From assembly GCA_921293015.1 (NCBI GenBank), contig OV121088.1, forward strand, positions 6,075,882 to 6,139,881: 64,000 nt of DNA, read 5' to 3'. The DNA comes from Phorcus lineatus (taxonomy: Eukaryota > Mollusca > Gastropoda > Trochida > Trochidae). Positions 1-15,778 of this stretch are shown here, one piece after another. The first letter of the stretch is position 1, and each line of letters opens with the position of its first letter. The position numbers and the translations under genes are program-made. The notes beneath the pieces were generated by a model. The model was given only the letters and a program-made list of their open reading frames with translations, had not been told where the DNA came from and ran no database searches.

Positions 1-660
1 ACAGCTCATTCAAAACAACAACACACTCGACAAAATCTTCAATAGAAACACAGTTAAGCTCAGCTACAGCTGCATGCCAAAGTTAAGAAACATCATTGAC
101 AGCAACGATACAAATGTAAAAACAACAAAAGAAACAAATAAAGACAAAACTTGCAATTGCTGTAGCCCCAAAACATGCCCCTTCAAAGGAAACTGCCTTG
201 CCAAATCAGTCATATGCCAGGCTAAAGTACCAACCAACAACAGAAATGAAACGTATGTCGGGCTTGCAAAAAAAAAGAGTTCAAAACCAGACACAACAAC
301 CAAAGAACCTCTTTCATCAACCCCAGCAAGAAGAACGTAAATGAATTAAGCAATTACATCTGGCAATTAAAAAAAGTAAACACAGATTTCAACAGAGAAT
401 GGTCAATAATAGGCAAAACTAAAACATATTCAAATATCACCTAAAAATGTAGCCTTCTGCACACATGAAAAAATTATAATCATTTACAAGCCACACAAAA
501 ACAGCTCCAAAACGCAGCACTAAGGGAAACACCGAATCACATCACCAAAACACAGCCAGCAGACAAGCCCAAGCGCACACGTAACAAAAGTGGCCAGAAC
601 AGAAAATAAGCTATCACTTGACAAATGCGGCAGAAGCTCAAAACTGCCCAATTAAAAATT
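1..660 (+). mobile_element. Decayed retroelement 3' part, GIY-YIG/Penelope-like
   Basis: From base 50 the frame reads TVKLSYSCMPKLRNIID, then a Cys motif (CNCCSPKTCPFKGNCLAKS) and a YVGL motif near 256-267. After a frameshift near 335 it resumes as NELSNYIWQLKKVN and EWSIIGKTKTYSNI up to about 440. This order (KLSYSCMP, Cys-rich knuckle, Y-x-G-L, then L-S-x-Y-I-W-x-L-K) is what I know from the endonuclease-type tail of Penelope-like and related elements in cnidarians and molluscs. The catalytic part is frameshifted and followed by stops, so the copy is dead. It continues off the left edge. The subclass is inferred by eye. Confidence 0.55.
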
Positions 661-1931
661 CAAGAATACGATTTTTGTATTTCACCTACACTTGTATTTT
701 TGCATATGCTAATCATTCAGTACAGAAATAAGTATCAATGTCTTTCAACTAATCAGTTTTCAAACTAAACAAACGAATTTAGGTAGAAGATGCAATTTGA
801 GATAAACAATTACAATCTGTTTTTAAAAATTGAGATTTTAAGATTAACGTTTTCAAACGTTTTAAAACATTTCATTAATTTATTAGTTGCTTTCGAACAT
901 AAAAGATGTAGTGTAAAGACTAAAAGGTATCACTAGTTCGATTGTGGTTTGATTGGTTTTCAACCTCCGCCACAAAGGGTTAAAAGGGACGTTCGCTGAT
1001 CAAGTTTGAAATAGTGAAATAGGATTATCTTAAAGCGACAAGATTTTAACATTATAACAATAAAACAAATAGTCCATTACACATCGTTAAAGAACATATA
1101 CACTTCTTCGACGTGGATACGAATATACTACCAAACTTTTGCTTAAGGATAAACTCAGATATTCTTCAAAGTTTCCTTTCAAGGACAAATGTTGCTTTAA
1201 CAAGATCTGAACAAGAAATCTCGCTGAACAGTTTCTGTTTTCATTGTCATATCCTTTTTGTATATTTAATTTGTAACATTGATTCAATCCCCGCTCACGG
1301 CCTGCAGCGGGCGGTAAATATAGTTGTCGAAACTTTTTATATACCACCTACATCATGAAAGAAATAGGGGATGCCATGTTTTCACTTATCGCACATTTTT
1401 TAAGCAGGGCATCTTCAGAAAAAATCATAAAGCAATTATCAAATAATAATTTTTTCCGTTAAAACATACTTGCATTTTACCCTAGTACAAATAACGTATT
1501 GCATCCCCATAATCTTATCTTATGCAGATTTTATGCTATATCTAACATCTTAGATAGGGTGATAGATATTTGACATCGAAAACCACATAAACCTTAGGTG
1601 TAAAATTTATATTCACATTTTAATTCCGTATCTAAATGCGTAAATTCTTTACTTTTTTCAGCAATAGGAAGTAAACCAAATATGACTAAATAGCTTCTAC
1701 ACGTTTCAGAAATTGAATTCTCTTTTCTTATTACTTCCTAAAGAAACTCATTTATGAAGCTCAAATGTCGTTGTATCTATAGTAGATCAAGGAGTAAAAA
1801 TCACTTAATTACTTCAGATATAACTATGATACAAGAAATGACTTTTTTACTTTCCACTCACAATTTTCATTGACTTACACCTGGTATAGATTCATTTTAC
1901 CAGTTCTGACACTTAACACAATCATTGTTTC
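661..1931. other. AT-rich spacer, no gene seen
   Basis: Short overlapping frames on both strands near 1087-1358 have no recognisable domain and no splice support. No RNA gene, tandem repeat or transposon end was recognised. A promoter for the gene starting at 1932 could lie at the right end, but no clear TATA or initiator motif stands out. Confidence 0.4.
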
Positions 1932-2168
1932 ATGATGAAGTGTCAAAGACTTTGTGAAGTCTACCAATCCACTATTCTGGTGTTTGTAATAATACATTTT
2001 TTAAGAACAGGACTTTGTGATAATCCATTGGGGATATTGATGTGTCGCTCCAAGTGTCTGATTGAGGAAGGATGTTGGTCCTACAAGTTCTCCATTATCA
2101 AGCTACAGTGCTTTTTGACAAGGAAGTGCTCATATCAGAATGGATTTGCAGAGTTCAATGTTAGGAAG
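1932..2168 (+). CDS. Exon: signal peptide plus PAN/apple-like Cys domain
   Basis: The first exon of a probable secreted or membrane-facing protein. It opens MMKCQRLCEV, followed by a hydrophobic run (STILVFVIIHFL) and a plausible cleavage after TGLC, i.e. a signal peptide. A Cys pattern C-x3-C-x5-CWSYKF-x7-C-x5-C follows, which resembles the core of a PAN/apple-like fold (short helix with paired Cys, then a C-x-W-y-x-F strand). The exon ends at GAAG/GTAAAC (2168/2169), a good donor, after 79 whole codons; without splicing the frame would stop at 2220. A candidate linking exon at 2518-2584 (67 nt, acceptor CACACAG, donor GTAAGT) makes the phase fit the exon at 3237, giving about 358 residues in all. 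A diverged copy of this exon lies at 7651-7756. The PAN label is tentative. Confidence 0.5.
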
Positions 2169-3236
2169 GTAAACACGTTGACTGATATGTCATTAAATGA
2201 GTATTCCAACTACTGTAGCTGAGATTTAATGTCCTTTGTTGAAATTTGGAATAATAGTTTCAATTATGTCATATAGTTAGGGCAATATGCAATATTGGTC
2301 ATTCCAATAAAATTGATTAATAATCAGGTATAATACCTCAATGAATGTCTTTGTAATACGAACGTATCATACTAAAAATGTTTTACTGTTATTGACATGA
2401 CACTCCCGTAGAAAACTCATGCAAAAGTACACTTTCTTAGATTCATAGATTTTTTAACTTCTTCAAAGTTGACTCTTATTCTCCTTATGTCATAAGGATG
2501 AGAGAGACTTCACACAGCACAGTCGATGTCCACAAAATACAAAAACCATAATGACGAAGAGGATGACGAAACGTTGTGTTTCATGTAAGTATTGTTTTGA
2601 AGAGGTTGATGCTGAACTTTCAATGAATAAATAAATCTAATGGGCACCATCTCCGCAATTATATACTTTTTGGAGTAAGTATACCAAGCATATTATACAA
2701 ATATAAATGATTTGATATTATATGAATGCTAGATAAAGATAACAAATTCCATCAAGGTTAAATAGTCAATGAAATTATTTGCTATTTTCTTTACACGTAA
2801 ACGATTTCCCCTTACGATTCATCTGTAGTGATCCTTCAACAAATAAATATATAAATTTAGAAGAAAAGGTCATTATTAGCTTATACAATATATTTATACT
2901 TTAATAGATGCAAAAACATCTTTTTGGCTGATTTACCCGAGAAATAAGCAGGAAATGGTGCTATTTGAAAACGTGATTTCCAAGGGCTGTACAGGAAAAG
3001 TCAATCAGTTTTCATCCCGCTTGTGACACTATAAGCAAATCTTTTGACATAACGATTTCTTCGATTTAAACTCACAATATGCAATAAAGTCCTTTTTGTG
3101 ACCAACCACAAATTTATCTAAATACCTTTGACCCGAATTCATTTTAAATAAATATATTTGCCTAACATTTTTTGATATGAGACTTAAAAATATCTCATCT
3201 ATTAAACATAATATTACAGTGATTGTCTTTTTGCAG
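2169..3236 (+). other. Probable intron(s) with a candidate 67-nt exon
   Basis: This stretch separates the PAN-like exon from the propeller-like exon. Within it, 2518-2584 is bounded by CACACAG and TCAT/GTAAGT. Its length (67 nt) converts the phase-0 end of exon 1 into the one-base overhang needed at 3237. An alternative acceptor five bases downstream gives an acidic frame (NDEEDDETLCF) that does not stay open in the next exon. The minus-strand frame at 3029-3250 looks like a shadow. Confidence 0.35.
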
Positions 3237-4009
3237 ATTCCATGAAACATCCAGCGACGTTATACAGACGGTTTTTGATTGCACAGGTTAAAACAGGGAA
3301 CCCGTTTTCACAATGGAACTTACTCACTCTGAATGTGGAACAATTCAGTGTCAACAGTAGCGGAATGATCAAGTTTATGGTTTTCTCTTCCATATCAAAA
3401 GTCTTATTTATGTCAAACTATGATTCGGAATTGTTTGCAGTGAAACAGAAGCAGCACAAGAAAATACCCATGTCCACTTCTTTATTTGTAGTCACAATGG
3501 ATATTGATCAAATAAGAGATATTCTCTATCTTTCTATAATGAAACACGGTAAATACATTGTATGTATATACGAAATGAGGATTTGTCATAAGATATTTTC
3601 GATGTCCCAAGTTATTGTTAATATGGCTGTTGATTGGAGACAGGAGAACATATTTGTTAGGGGAATTAGTAAAATATTTGCCTTCCCCAAAAAAGGGGAA
3701 ATGTTTAGTGTAGCAAAACGTTCTTTCGCCTATGGAAGCTGTCTTGAAGTGGACACTGAAGCCAAATATCTGTTTTTTGATGAAGCTAAAGCTGTTTTGA
3801 GATATGATATCGTCAAACGTGAATTTCGGCTTATCAAAACGTTTTATATACCTTTAATTGGTCTTTTTCATGATTCTCAAAACTTATACGTGATTGATAT
3901 TGATAGAGTGTCTGTCGTTTCACGTTCAGGCAATGACAGCTACAGAGTGAGAAAGAACTTCACAGTCGGTTCTCAACTATCTTCCTCCAAAGCGTGTTTA
4001 ATGTATTAA
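3237..4009 (+). CDS. Last exon: beta-propeller-like (LDLR YWTD-type) region
   Basis: An open frame of about 255 residues after a clear acceptor (TGTCTTTTTGCAG at 3236), ending at TAA 4007-4009. It shows repeated units about 40-45 residues apart that resemble LDL-receptor-type propeller blades: KVLFMSNYDSELFAVK, then DIDQIRDILYLSI, NMAVDWRQENIFVRG and LEVDTEAKYLFFDEAKAVLRYDI, then LYVIDIDRVSVVSRSG. The AVDWRxxNIFV and LEVDxxAKYLFFxD strings match the blade pattern (hydrophobic, V-D-W/x, N-I-y-v). With the PAN-like exon upstream it would encode a small extracellular or receptor-like protein. The frame is clean over 768 nt, so this copy may be functional. A broken copy lies at 8250-8611. The exact family is unproven. 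Confidence 0.55.
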
Positions 4010-7640
<3,631 letters not shown>

Positions 7641-7756
7641 TGTTTTGCTTGAAGCCAATGGGGTCTTGATGTGTCGCTCCAAGTGTATGGGCGAGGAAGG
7701 ATGTTGGTCCAACAAGTTCGCAATCATTAAGCTACAATGCATTCTCACCCATTAGA
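7641..7756 (+). pseudogene. Broken duplicate of the PAN-like exon
   Basis: The DNA from GGGGTCTTGATGTGTCGCTC onward is nearly identical to 2031-2112. It reads VLMCRSKCMGEEGCWSNKF followed by AIIKLQCILTH, then a stop (TAG near 7755). Compared with the intact copy, the signal peptide region is not preserved and the frame ends before the last Cys of the motif. It is a relic of a tandem duplication whose second half is at 8250-8611. Confidence 0.75.
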
Positions 7757-8249
7757 GGTTGCTTCATTATAATTCCAATACAACCTCTCTCGTAATACGA
7801 CCGTTTCTCAGTTTAGGAATGTGGAAAAATGATTGAATGCAATCAAAATCAGTTCTGAAATCAACGAATCCGTTTCAAAAGTTATCATGTTAATCGCCTA
7901 AGTTATAAAGCTATTGGAAAGCTAAACTTCCCAATTTTCGAATATGTACATTGCACTTTGAGTCTTCTTTACAGAACACATACGGCTTATTTAGCGACTA
8001 CATGATAATGCATTTTCTGTATATACCCCCTTAAATAAAAGGTTCTCTGTGTGATTTACTTCCAATAAGAACTGTTAGCTGTGAAACTAGAGCAAAACAG
8101 AGCATCTTTTTAGGGTCAACATTTGTAGCTGGAATGACTATTCATTCAAAAAAGACTAATCTGTATCTATATGTAAAGAAAATGAATAGTAATATCATAT
8201 GCCTTTACAAATATGTGCCGCAGCATGTTTCTTCTTTGGGGTTTGATAT

Positions 8250-8611
8250 TTGATAATTGATAATTGTTGATTGGAGACAGCAAAACATCTTTGTGCGTGA
8301 TAAGAATAAAATATGTAGATTAAGTAAAACTGTTGTAAGGGTTTCAAGTAGCAAAATTAAAACTCGGCTTTGGAAAAAAGATGAAGGTGATCATTATGCA
8401 AAGTATCTGTTCTTTGAAGATTGTAAAAATGTTATGTTATGCTTTTTCACATCGGGAAAGCATTGTTATCAAAACGATCAATTGTTACTCTTCTTCACGT
8501 GTCCAACAATTTGTTCATCATAAATATGTCGTCGTATTAATACACATCAAAGGCTACACAGTTGAGGGGAACTTCACAGTAAATGATGATGATTCAATTC
8601 TGAACCCCTGA
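8250..8611 (+). pseudogene. Broken duplicate of the propeller-like exon
   Basis: VDWRQQNIFVRDKNKICRL aligns with VDWRQENIFVRGISKIFAF of the 3237-4009 exon. The next piece, YAKYLFFEDCKNVMLC, aligns with EAKYLFFDEAKAVLRY. After a frameshift near 8450 the other frame ends with NFTVNDDDSILNP, matching NFTVGSQLSSSKACLMY. The middle of the domain is deleted and the frames are shifted, so it cannot make the full product. Together with 7641-7756 it is a decayed second gene copy. Confidence 0.75.
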
Positions 8612-9724
8612 GTGATGCCATAGTTTTTCAAAGCTTTCCCTTTTATCTCATTATTTCCTTATTTTTAATCTATATATTTCCTTTTGCCTGGTGCCATTTT
8701 CTGCTTTAGCTTCCCGTCATGTTAATTTTCTAAAGGCTGTAGATAAAGCACGACTAACATACACTTATTCCAAAAGCTAAAATGTCATGTCCAAAGGGAA
8801 AGAGGAGCATCAGAGTAAAGAGGCATCATCAAAAAGCCCTTTGCAAAGTATTTGCAGAAGTGCAGCCTTTCCACAGCCTGATTCGCGTATTACTTTCTTA
8901 CCCATAGCGCTGTGCCTTTCACATTGTGTAGATAATATCGTGCACACTGTAGACTTTGATTTTAGAAATTGTTTAATTCATTAGGATTATCTCACATTAA
9001 ATTATTTAGAATTGTTAAAATATATTGTTTAATAGTAGCACCTCTTCAATGTTTTACTATTAAATATGTTAGTTATAGATAATTTTTGTTCAGGTTTGAA
9101 TTCCATCTTGTAAGAAGAACGACCTTTAAATGCCTATTGAGGAGAGCTTTCGATAGCCAGATAGTGCTCTTATATAAAATCTTGGGTAGTTTTAATGAAT
9201 ATTAAATGTTTTATTCAAAAAACTTTCGGATATATAACTATATAACCACTTTATTGAAAGCGTGTCACAGCTTCTGTAAAGGATATTTAAATTTAAAACA
9301 TTACATTTGTTTAAATTGAAATTGATTAAAAACATGACTGTCTTAGACTTAATTAAAATGAATGTTTTTAGAAAACAACAATTCAAATTAAGCTTTTTGA
9401 AACTTTAAAATGAAAGATGACCTTTCCAAAGTCAAAGTGTTTATTTTATTTAAGGCCTCCGGTCGACATACAAAAGTACATATACCAATAGTGAGGACAC
9501 AAATAATATACAATTCAACAAATGACAGTTGATGAATCCCGTTTTAGTTACTAGTTTTCCAAGTCTTAAACAATGCTTGATAAATAATAATAAATAGTGA
9601 ATAAAATTGTTGTTTTGACAAGACATTAAGGATGTTAAGGCAACATTAGATGATATTGATAAATAAAATTCAGGAATGTATTTTCATCCACAACCTATGA
9701 TAATTCCTTTATTTTCTGACGAGA
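8612..9724. other. Spacer, no gene seen
   Basis: The 65-codon frame at 8787-8984 and the minus-strand frame at 9192-9386 have no domain, no splice sites and no paralogue in the window. Nothing is supported here. Confidence 0.4.
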
Positions 9725-9910
9725 TGAGATGAGGTGTCATTGGGTTTAACGCCGCCTTCAAGAATATTTCACTCATTTCGCAGCTTTAAGTATTGTTGCA
9801 AGCCCCCAACACCACTGTGGCGATGCATTATGATGAAACCTGAACTAGAACTTGAAAACCATAGGGTGCTACTGTGCCGAAATTCGAAGCCTCATTCTGA
9901 CGAAGAGTAA
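9725..9910 (+). repeat. SINE-like fragment
   Basis: Contains GGGTTTAACGCCGCCTTCAA followed by GAATATTTCACTCAT. This resembles the widely shared GGGTTTAACGtCGCactcaA-CAATATTTCaGC core seen in molluscan SINE families. The downstream part (CACTGTGGCGA, then CTACTGTGCCGAAATTCGAA) also fits the SINE tail as I remember it. No tRNA-like A/B boxes or target duplications were identified, so it is a partial, diverged copy. Confidence 0.4.
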
Positions 9911-10744
9911 TGTCCCAATATAACGTTGTCAAGTGCGACCTATTACATTTATTTCATATCAACCTTTAAAGTTTATAATCACTTAAATTAACACGAAAAT
10001 TTACTATATAAGAATGTAATTTGATTGAGAATTCGATGCATCAGAATTTAAGACTACAATAATTCGTTTGGAAAAAAAGTTAACAAAATATTTTAATTTG
10101 TAAAAAGAGGTTTGAGTGCAAACAATCAAGATTGCACCTAAACCACGTGACCTACACTTTCGTCATGAGTTACTTTTGTGCTTGTATTGTGCATATTTAA
10201 AATTATAGCAGTGTTACAACTGCATTTCGAAACGATTGATCTGCCTTGTAATAAATTTGGGTAACATTAATTGTTTTTCAAATAGCATTATATCCTGATT
10301 AGTAGTGGCCAGTTAAGGCTATCTAGAAAAGTACAGACTGTTGCTGCAAATCATCATTATTAATCATGATCAGTTCAATACGTTACTGAATGACGTGTCT
10401 ATTTCCGTCTAAAGCTATTGTAAAATGTATGTTAAAGATATCAATCAATACACTTTATGACTATATATATATAATATGACGATATAAATAATGCTAAAAA
10501 GTGCATAAAGATTTGATAAATGAAACTTGTGTCATCCAACGATTTTTAAGATGTTTGTGTTATGCAAGTGCTCCTGTGTTTTTCCGTTCATCTTTTCTAA
10601 TATTTATCTTTTTATTATATTCTGTTTATCACTTGATCCTAGTAATCAAGCATCAAGAAAGTGTACTGAACGAAACATTTCCGCTACTTGGCGGCCATTG
10701 GGACGGCGGTGCTATAATTTTGAAGTCACAACTGAACAATATAA
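9911..10744. other. Spacer, no gene seen
   Basis: AT-rich sequence. The overlapping frames at 10501-10812 lack any domain. GC content rises from about 10,680 (GGCGGCCATTGGGACGGCGG), leading into the CRE-bearing segment. Confidence 0.35.
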
Positions 10745-10911
10745 TGACGTCATACGTGCAGTGGTGTTACACTAGTTTAATATCGCTATATATAAGACAC
10801 ACACGGCATTAAAACAATGGCGAACAATGGGACCGACGATGTACTTTATTTGGCGATACAACCATGCGCGAGGTTAATGAGGTCATTTCAGTAACGTTAC
10901 AAATGACGTCA
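10745..10911. promoter_or_regulatory. Two CRE-type palindromes and a TATA-like string
   Basis: TGACGTCA occurs exactly at 10745-10752 and 10904-10911. TATATATAAG lies near 10,789-10,798, followed by AAAACAATGGCGAACAATGG. The arrangement looks promoter-like, but the frames downstream on either strand (10,809-11,220) have no recognisable product, so it may be the relic promoter of a mobile element. CRE binding by CREB/ATF proteins is known for this octamer; its use here is inference. Confidence 0.35.
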
Positions 10912-11248
10912 TATTGGCCAAGTCCATTGATCAAACTATTGTCCATCATGGCTGACTCGTCGTCTGTTGATTCGAAACCAAAAGAAGGAGAGGTGTGGGT
11001 TTGCAGAGAAAGAAAAGCACGGATTAGAGACGTAACGTATCCCCAGGGGACATTTTCAAATTCATATTGGTTGTTCAATTTGATTCTTTTTATATTGGAG
11101 GGCCCAAACCTTATACATGATAATGGGCTCGTTCGAATATGTTCTACGGCGGGAGGCATCATTGTTTTCAAAAATGGTTTTGTTAAAAATACCATAATTT
11201 TTAAGCTGCATTATATATAGAGCAAATAATTGTTAAGTGTATCTCATA

Positions 11249-11484
11249 TAAGAAATAGAAAACTCGCTGTTGTGCATCTATCGTTGAGTAAAACATAGCA
11301 GGGAGCATAAAACACTCAGGGCTGCGCCCTGAGTGTTTTATGCTTCCTGCTATGTTTTATTCAACGATGCCCAGAGTGTTTTATGCTCCATGCTATGTTT
11401 TATTCAACGATGCCCTGAGTGTTTTATGCTCCCTGCTATGTTTATTCAGCGATAGATGCACATCAACTCGTCTTCTATTTCTTA
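11249..11484. repeat. 236-bp foldback with four internal units
   Basis: The outer arms are TAAGAAATAGAA...GTGCATCTATCG on the left and its near-complement CGATAGATGCAC...TTCTATTTCTTA on the right. Inside, a unit of about 43 bp (GAGTGTTTTATGC, CCTGCTATGTTTTATTCAA, CGAT) occurs once inverted (11,281-11,324) and three times direct (about 11,326-11,367, 11,368-11,411 and 11,412-11,452). The inverted pair meets at GGGCTGCGCCC. The whole can fold into a long hairpin. A MITE or foldback element, possibly still altering in unit number, is the likeliest reading. Confidence 0.85.
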
Positions 11485-14400
11485 AATAAAATATTACACT
11501 GCAGTATCTTACACGGTCGAGTAATGAAAAATGTTCTCATCTTGTGGACATCGACTGAGATCTTTGTCCTCCTGTAGAAACAAATATTTGATGAACAGTT
11601 TTTAACATGTGAAGTGTTGTAGCTAAAAGCGACGACCCGGGATGTTTGTCTCTTTAAAGGATAACTTATCTGACACCTTTCTAACACTGAACTCAGCCTG
11701 TCCGTCCTGATAAAAGCAGTTCCGTGTCAGACAACACTGCTTGATCGTGGATAACTTTAGAACCGACATTGTTCTCAACCAAACACCTTGAGCGACATTC
11801 CCATTGGATTAAAGCCAATCCCTGCTTTCAAAACTTTCAATAATATGAAAACCCAAATAATAGATCGATGTAATTTACAAAGCTTGTGACCCCCCATACT
11901 CAAGCAATGATAGTGTTAAGTGGCGGAAACTCATCAGCAACATCTGTACTCTGGTAGAAGTGAGTGTCTTGTGTTATCGTGATTATATATGTAGTAAATT
12001 AATGTTCTTTACTTTCTGATTTATTTAGATACAAACACGTATGAGTTTCATAAAACATAAACTTTTACAAATGAGTGTTTTAAGGTGATTATACAATGCT
12101 CTGTTTAATTAGAAAATTAAACAAGACTTATCTGTTAGTCTCGTTGAGTTTTCAAATTCTATCTCGTAATAGTCTTCGCCACTACCTAATCACTGGAGAT
12201 TTTAAGATGTGTTACCATCAGCATTTAAGAAAACAAAACCTGTTCACATCATAATGGTTACTTACTGATTACCTTCAAAGTTATTTGAACCATACTTGAG
12301 TCATAAGAAACATTTGTTCCCAATAAGAAAATCTTCACTCAACAGAAGGATTTATCAAGTCATTGGTCGTCGGAAGAGCAAGCCTGATCAAATTTTGACA
12401 ACAAACTTTCAGCAGAAAAGTCATTTACATCTTCACGGTGAAGATGATAGAAACTAGAAAATGTCGTGACACTACACCAGCCTGCTCTGTTCAGTATCTG
12501 AGATATGGGGACACCGCCCTATGTAGCTCCACACAAAGAGGCTGCTCGTGTGCTGTGAGCTCCATAGTTAAGGATAGATATCCGTCCTCATTTCCGTGTC
12601 CCAATATATTGCGATACACAAAAGTGTATTGCACACAGTATTGCATTATATTCAATTTGGTATTTCATATTTCTGTTTTACTACGCTCCCTTGACTTAAT
12701 AACAGCAATTCAAATACTGATCAATGTCAACAGGTTGTCGTTTTTCAAAGAGAGATAATTCAGAGACTGGTTTCGGACTTTTAACCTGTCAAGGGTTTTT
12801 TCACTTTGCAAGTTCACTTTTTGGAAACAACTTCCAGTAAATTCTCGTTTTTTTTGGTTAACATTTTGTGCAGTATTAGACTGAAATTGTTCATTGTAAA
12901 ACACCCGATAGATTCTATAATTTTAGAAGACTGTAACAGCACGTATCATGTTGTTTATTTATTGCTATATCGATTTACCGATATTACCACGCACCCTTAT
13001 TTAAACATGCATACAGCACCAGACGAATCCACCTGGATATTGTGTCCTCGTTGACAGGTCTCAACGATCTCTGGATACTAAAAATAACCTGCTAGTCCAT
13101 ACCTGAGAATGGTCATTAACAGTACATTGTAAATATTTCAAAACACTCAAACTCGGATTTGCTTTAATTTTTCCGTAGGACAATAGATTTCTATTGAGAA
13201 CTGGGTTTTGACAGCTTCAATAGTTTATGAGCATAACCAACGCACTGTTTTGACGTTTGTGCTCTTCGTCCCACTGAAGATCGACTGCACCATCCTACGT
13301 TATCAGACTTAGACGTAGATTAACATGACAGAATTTGTATTCATATTTTCAGTAAAATGTATATGTGTTTATATCATGTGCCGCAGCTGGCGGTTTAACA
13401 GTGAATAACGGGTTTGAGTTTGAATTTAAGTTTGAGTCATGCGCATGAATAAACTTGTTGCCTTGCAACAGTGTTAGTGACAAAAAGAATACATCGCATG
13501 CTTTTATGCGCAGTATCTTGAACTATAGATTTTTTTCTAATTGTCGCCTCCCAATGAGCACAATTATTCTTCTATTTGCAAGTCTTCAAGCTTTTTACTG
13601 AAATAGAAATTAAGGCAATGCGATGAATACACAAAATCTTACAGTGCAAAATCTTACTATGTCTTAAAAGTCCCTTGCGGTTGCCCTGTCTTGCCTGCAA
13701 AACCATCAATAAGTTCATAATCTTTGGGTTTAAGAAAAGGAAATGAAACTATATTAAATCGATTCTGCTTAAGCCACTCGTATTACCCTGATAATATAAT
13801 TTTCTCCTCTTTACTTCTGAATGTTTCTAAGGAAAAGTTATATCTTATCTTTTCAAGAAAATAACCATTTCATATTCTTAAGAGTGGAAATTAATTTCTT
13901 TAAAAAGTTATAGTACAAATGAGATAAAACTGGAAACTGTTTGTAATAAAGTGTAATCATGATTTATCTAATAAATTTGTTATACTAGCGAAATCACTTA
14001 CGAAAGAAAATCACGTCCACATGGATAAATGCTGCTCTATGTTTCTTATCAGAGAGTTAATAAATGCTAGCTTGAAACGAATGTATTTCGTATTATTTCC
14101 ATTACAATCCACAGTTTAAAAGCAGAAAAGTGGGTCACTTAGTGTAACTGAATTATTCTGCTTGCGGTCAACTGAATGTCATGGTTCAAGGTCTGATCAT
14201 ACATTGTAGGAGGGGTGTAACACAAACAGGTCGGTTTGGAGGTGCATGATGGTATTGACGACGGGTCCTTAACATAACAACGTTCGGCTACTACATTTCC
14301 AACTTTCAGTTTCTTTCAAATTGTTCACTTTGCTTACAAACTTTTGAGATTGTGATAGTGTAACTTGTGTACTTAATGCCACACGTACAAAGTAAAACAT
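11485..14400. other. Spacer, no gene seen
   Basis: Frames at 12,438-12,758, 12,710-12,904 and 12,806-13,054 overlap on opposite strands and carry no domain. No tRNA, rRNA or tandem repeat was recognised. Block 1 of the segmental duplication begins near the right end. Confidence 0.35.
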
Positions 14401-15754
14401 GTGACCATTATATATAAAGTCTTTATCTTTACAAAACATTTATATCATACTCATCGTTTTAAATTTCATCTCATAACATTATGACTGCAACCTTTCAGAA
14501 AAAATATGATTAAACAACACTTACAATACAACAATATAAAATCGTATTAACTTGCCAAATGAATACATTCAATCATAGTTTTTTAAATAGCTCAAAGTAA
14601 GCATACATATGTTCATCTAAACTTTGTTCATGTGCAGTTTGATTTCACATGGGAAATATTCTGATTCTGAAATACTATCCACATCCGTGTTTGCAGTCAC
14701 GTCTCATCTTATAAACAACTTAAAACTATTCAATCATAGGACAGTTGCCTCCCTTTGACTATGTCACATACACTAGGTGGCTGAAATTCATCGTAGGGTA
14801 TTTCACGCTCTATTTACTTTCCTTGAACACACCAAAACGCGTCTTATTTCTTCGACGGGTCGGTAAGCATGTGCAATACGTAGGTTTGTCTCTCTATATT
14901 CGAATTGTTTTAGACAACCTATGTTGATATGTTTATCATTGTTAAAGGCTTAGTTGTTCTTTTAAATTATAGATGCCTGTAAATATGTACACATGTGAAT
15001 GTAGAATGTTCTAGCAACGGATTTAGTCATCGTTTAGTAGAAAGAAGATTTTCTTTACAACTGTTTCAAATCCAATGTGATTCAGAAAGATGTCATTAAG
15101 CCAAATTCTGTCTAATCTTATATATATATGTTTTTGTAATTCAAAATACGCTTTAAGACAACTTTTTATTATCTAATATCTGAATGTTACATATTTTCTA
15201 AAAGTAACTGTATGAGTAAATCAAAATTTTAACTGAGCAGTTAAAGTAGAATATTTTTTATTAATCATTATTGATTCTTTATCAATTGTCATCGTACATG
15301 GATGCCTCACATTTATTCGCAATTATACTCGAAATATCCACATGGTTAATTTTAGCTGATACATTAATTTAAACAATTTCTTCTAACTTAAAAACCCAAA
15401 ATTAACATTGTAGCTGCTCTAGTGTTGGAAAAGCATATATTAGAAACAATTGAACCGAAAAATGTCATGTTAAGCTTAAAAAGAAAGAACCGTTAATGAA
15501 ACGAGCTTGATATGAGAAAATGTAATAATAACATTGAAAATATTCGGGATGACACGGGATGTTAAGATCATTTACTATTTTAGGAATGAATGACAATTTT
15601 GTTTCCGATTGCTGTAATAACCTCCTCGTTAATATCATCTTGTAAAGCACTTTAATATAACTATTGGGAAGCAATTTGAAAATCCTTCTGATTAAAATGA
15701 CATTGATATTTTATTATTTTTCTAGCCCAAATTGTATATAATAGAGCCAACGAA

Positions 15755-15778
15755 ATGGGCAACAAGTTAACAAGAACA
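15755..15778 (+). CDS. Gene 1 exon 1: MGNKLTRT, myristoylation-type start
   Basis: A 24-nt first coding exon: ATG GGC AAC AAG TTA ACA AGA ACA, then GTGAGT. It ends in phase 0, which fits the phase-0 acceptor at 16,704 (CAATTTTAG). A TATA-like string (TGTATATAATAG) ends some 10 bases before the ATG, too near to be a simple promoter for this ATG unless the leader is very short. A 5' UTR exon further upstream is possible. Block 2 lacks this exon because of a deletion. The exon is too short to prove without a transcript, but phase and motif agree. Confidence 0.55.

Noticed and set aside
3237-3286. Alternative frame FHETSSDVIQTVFDCTG as a separate short exon
   Set aside because: It would need a 62-nt intron and the phases do not match the downstream propeller frame.
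10809-11220. Overlapping ~120-codon frames on both strands after the CRE sites
   Set aside because: No recognisable domain on either strand, no paralogue and no splice support; likely non-coding or mobile-element remnant.
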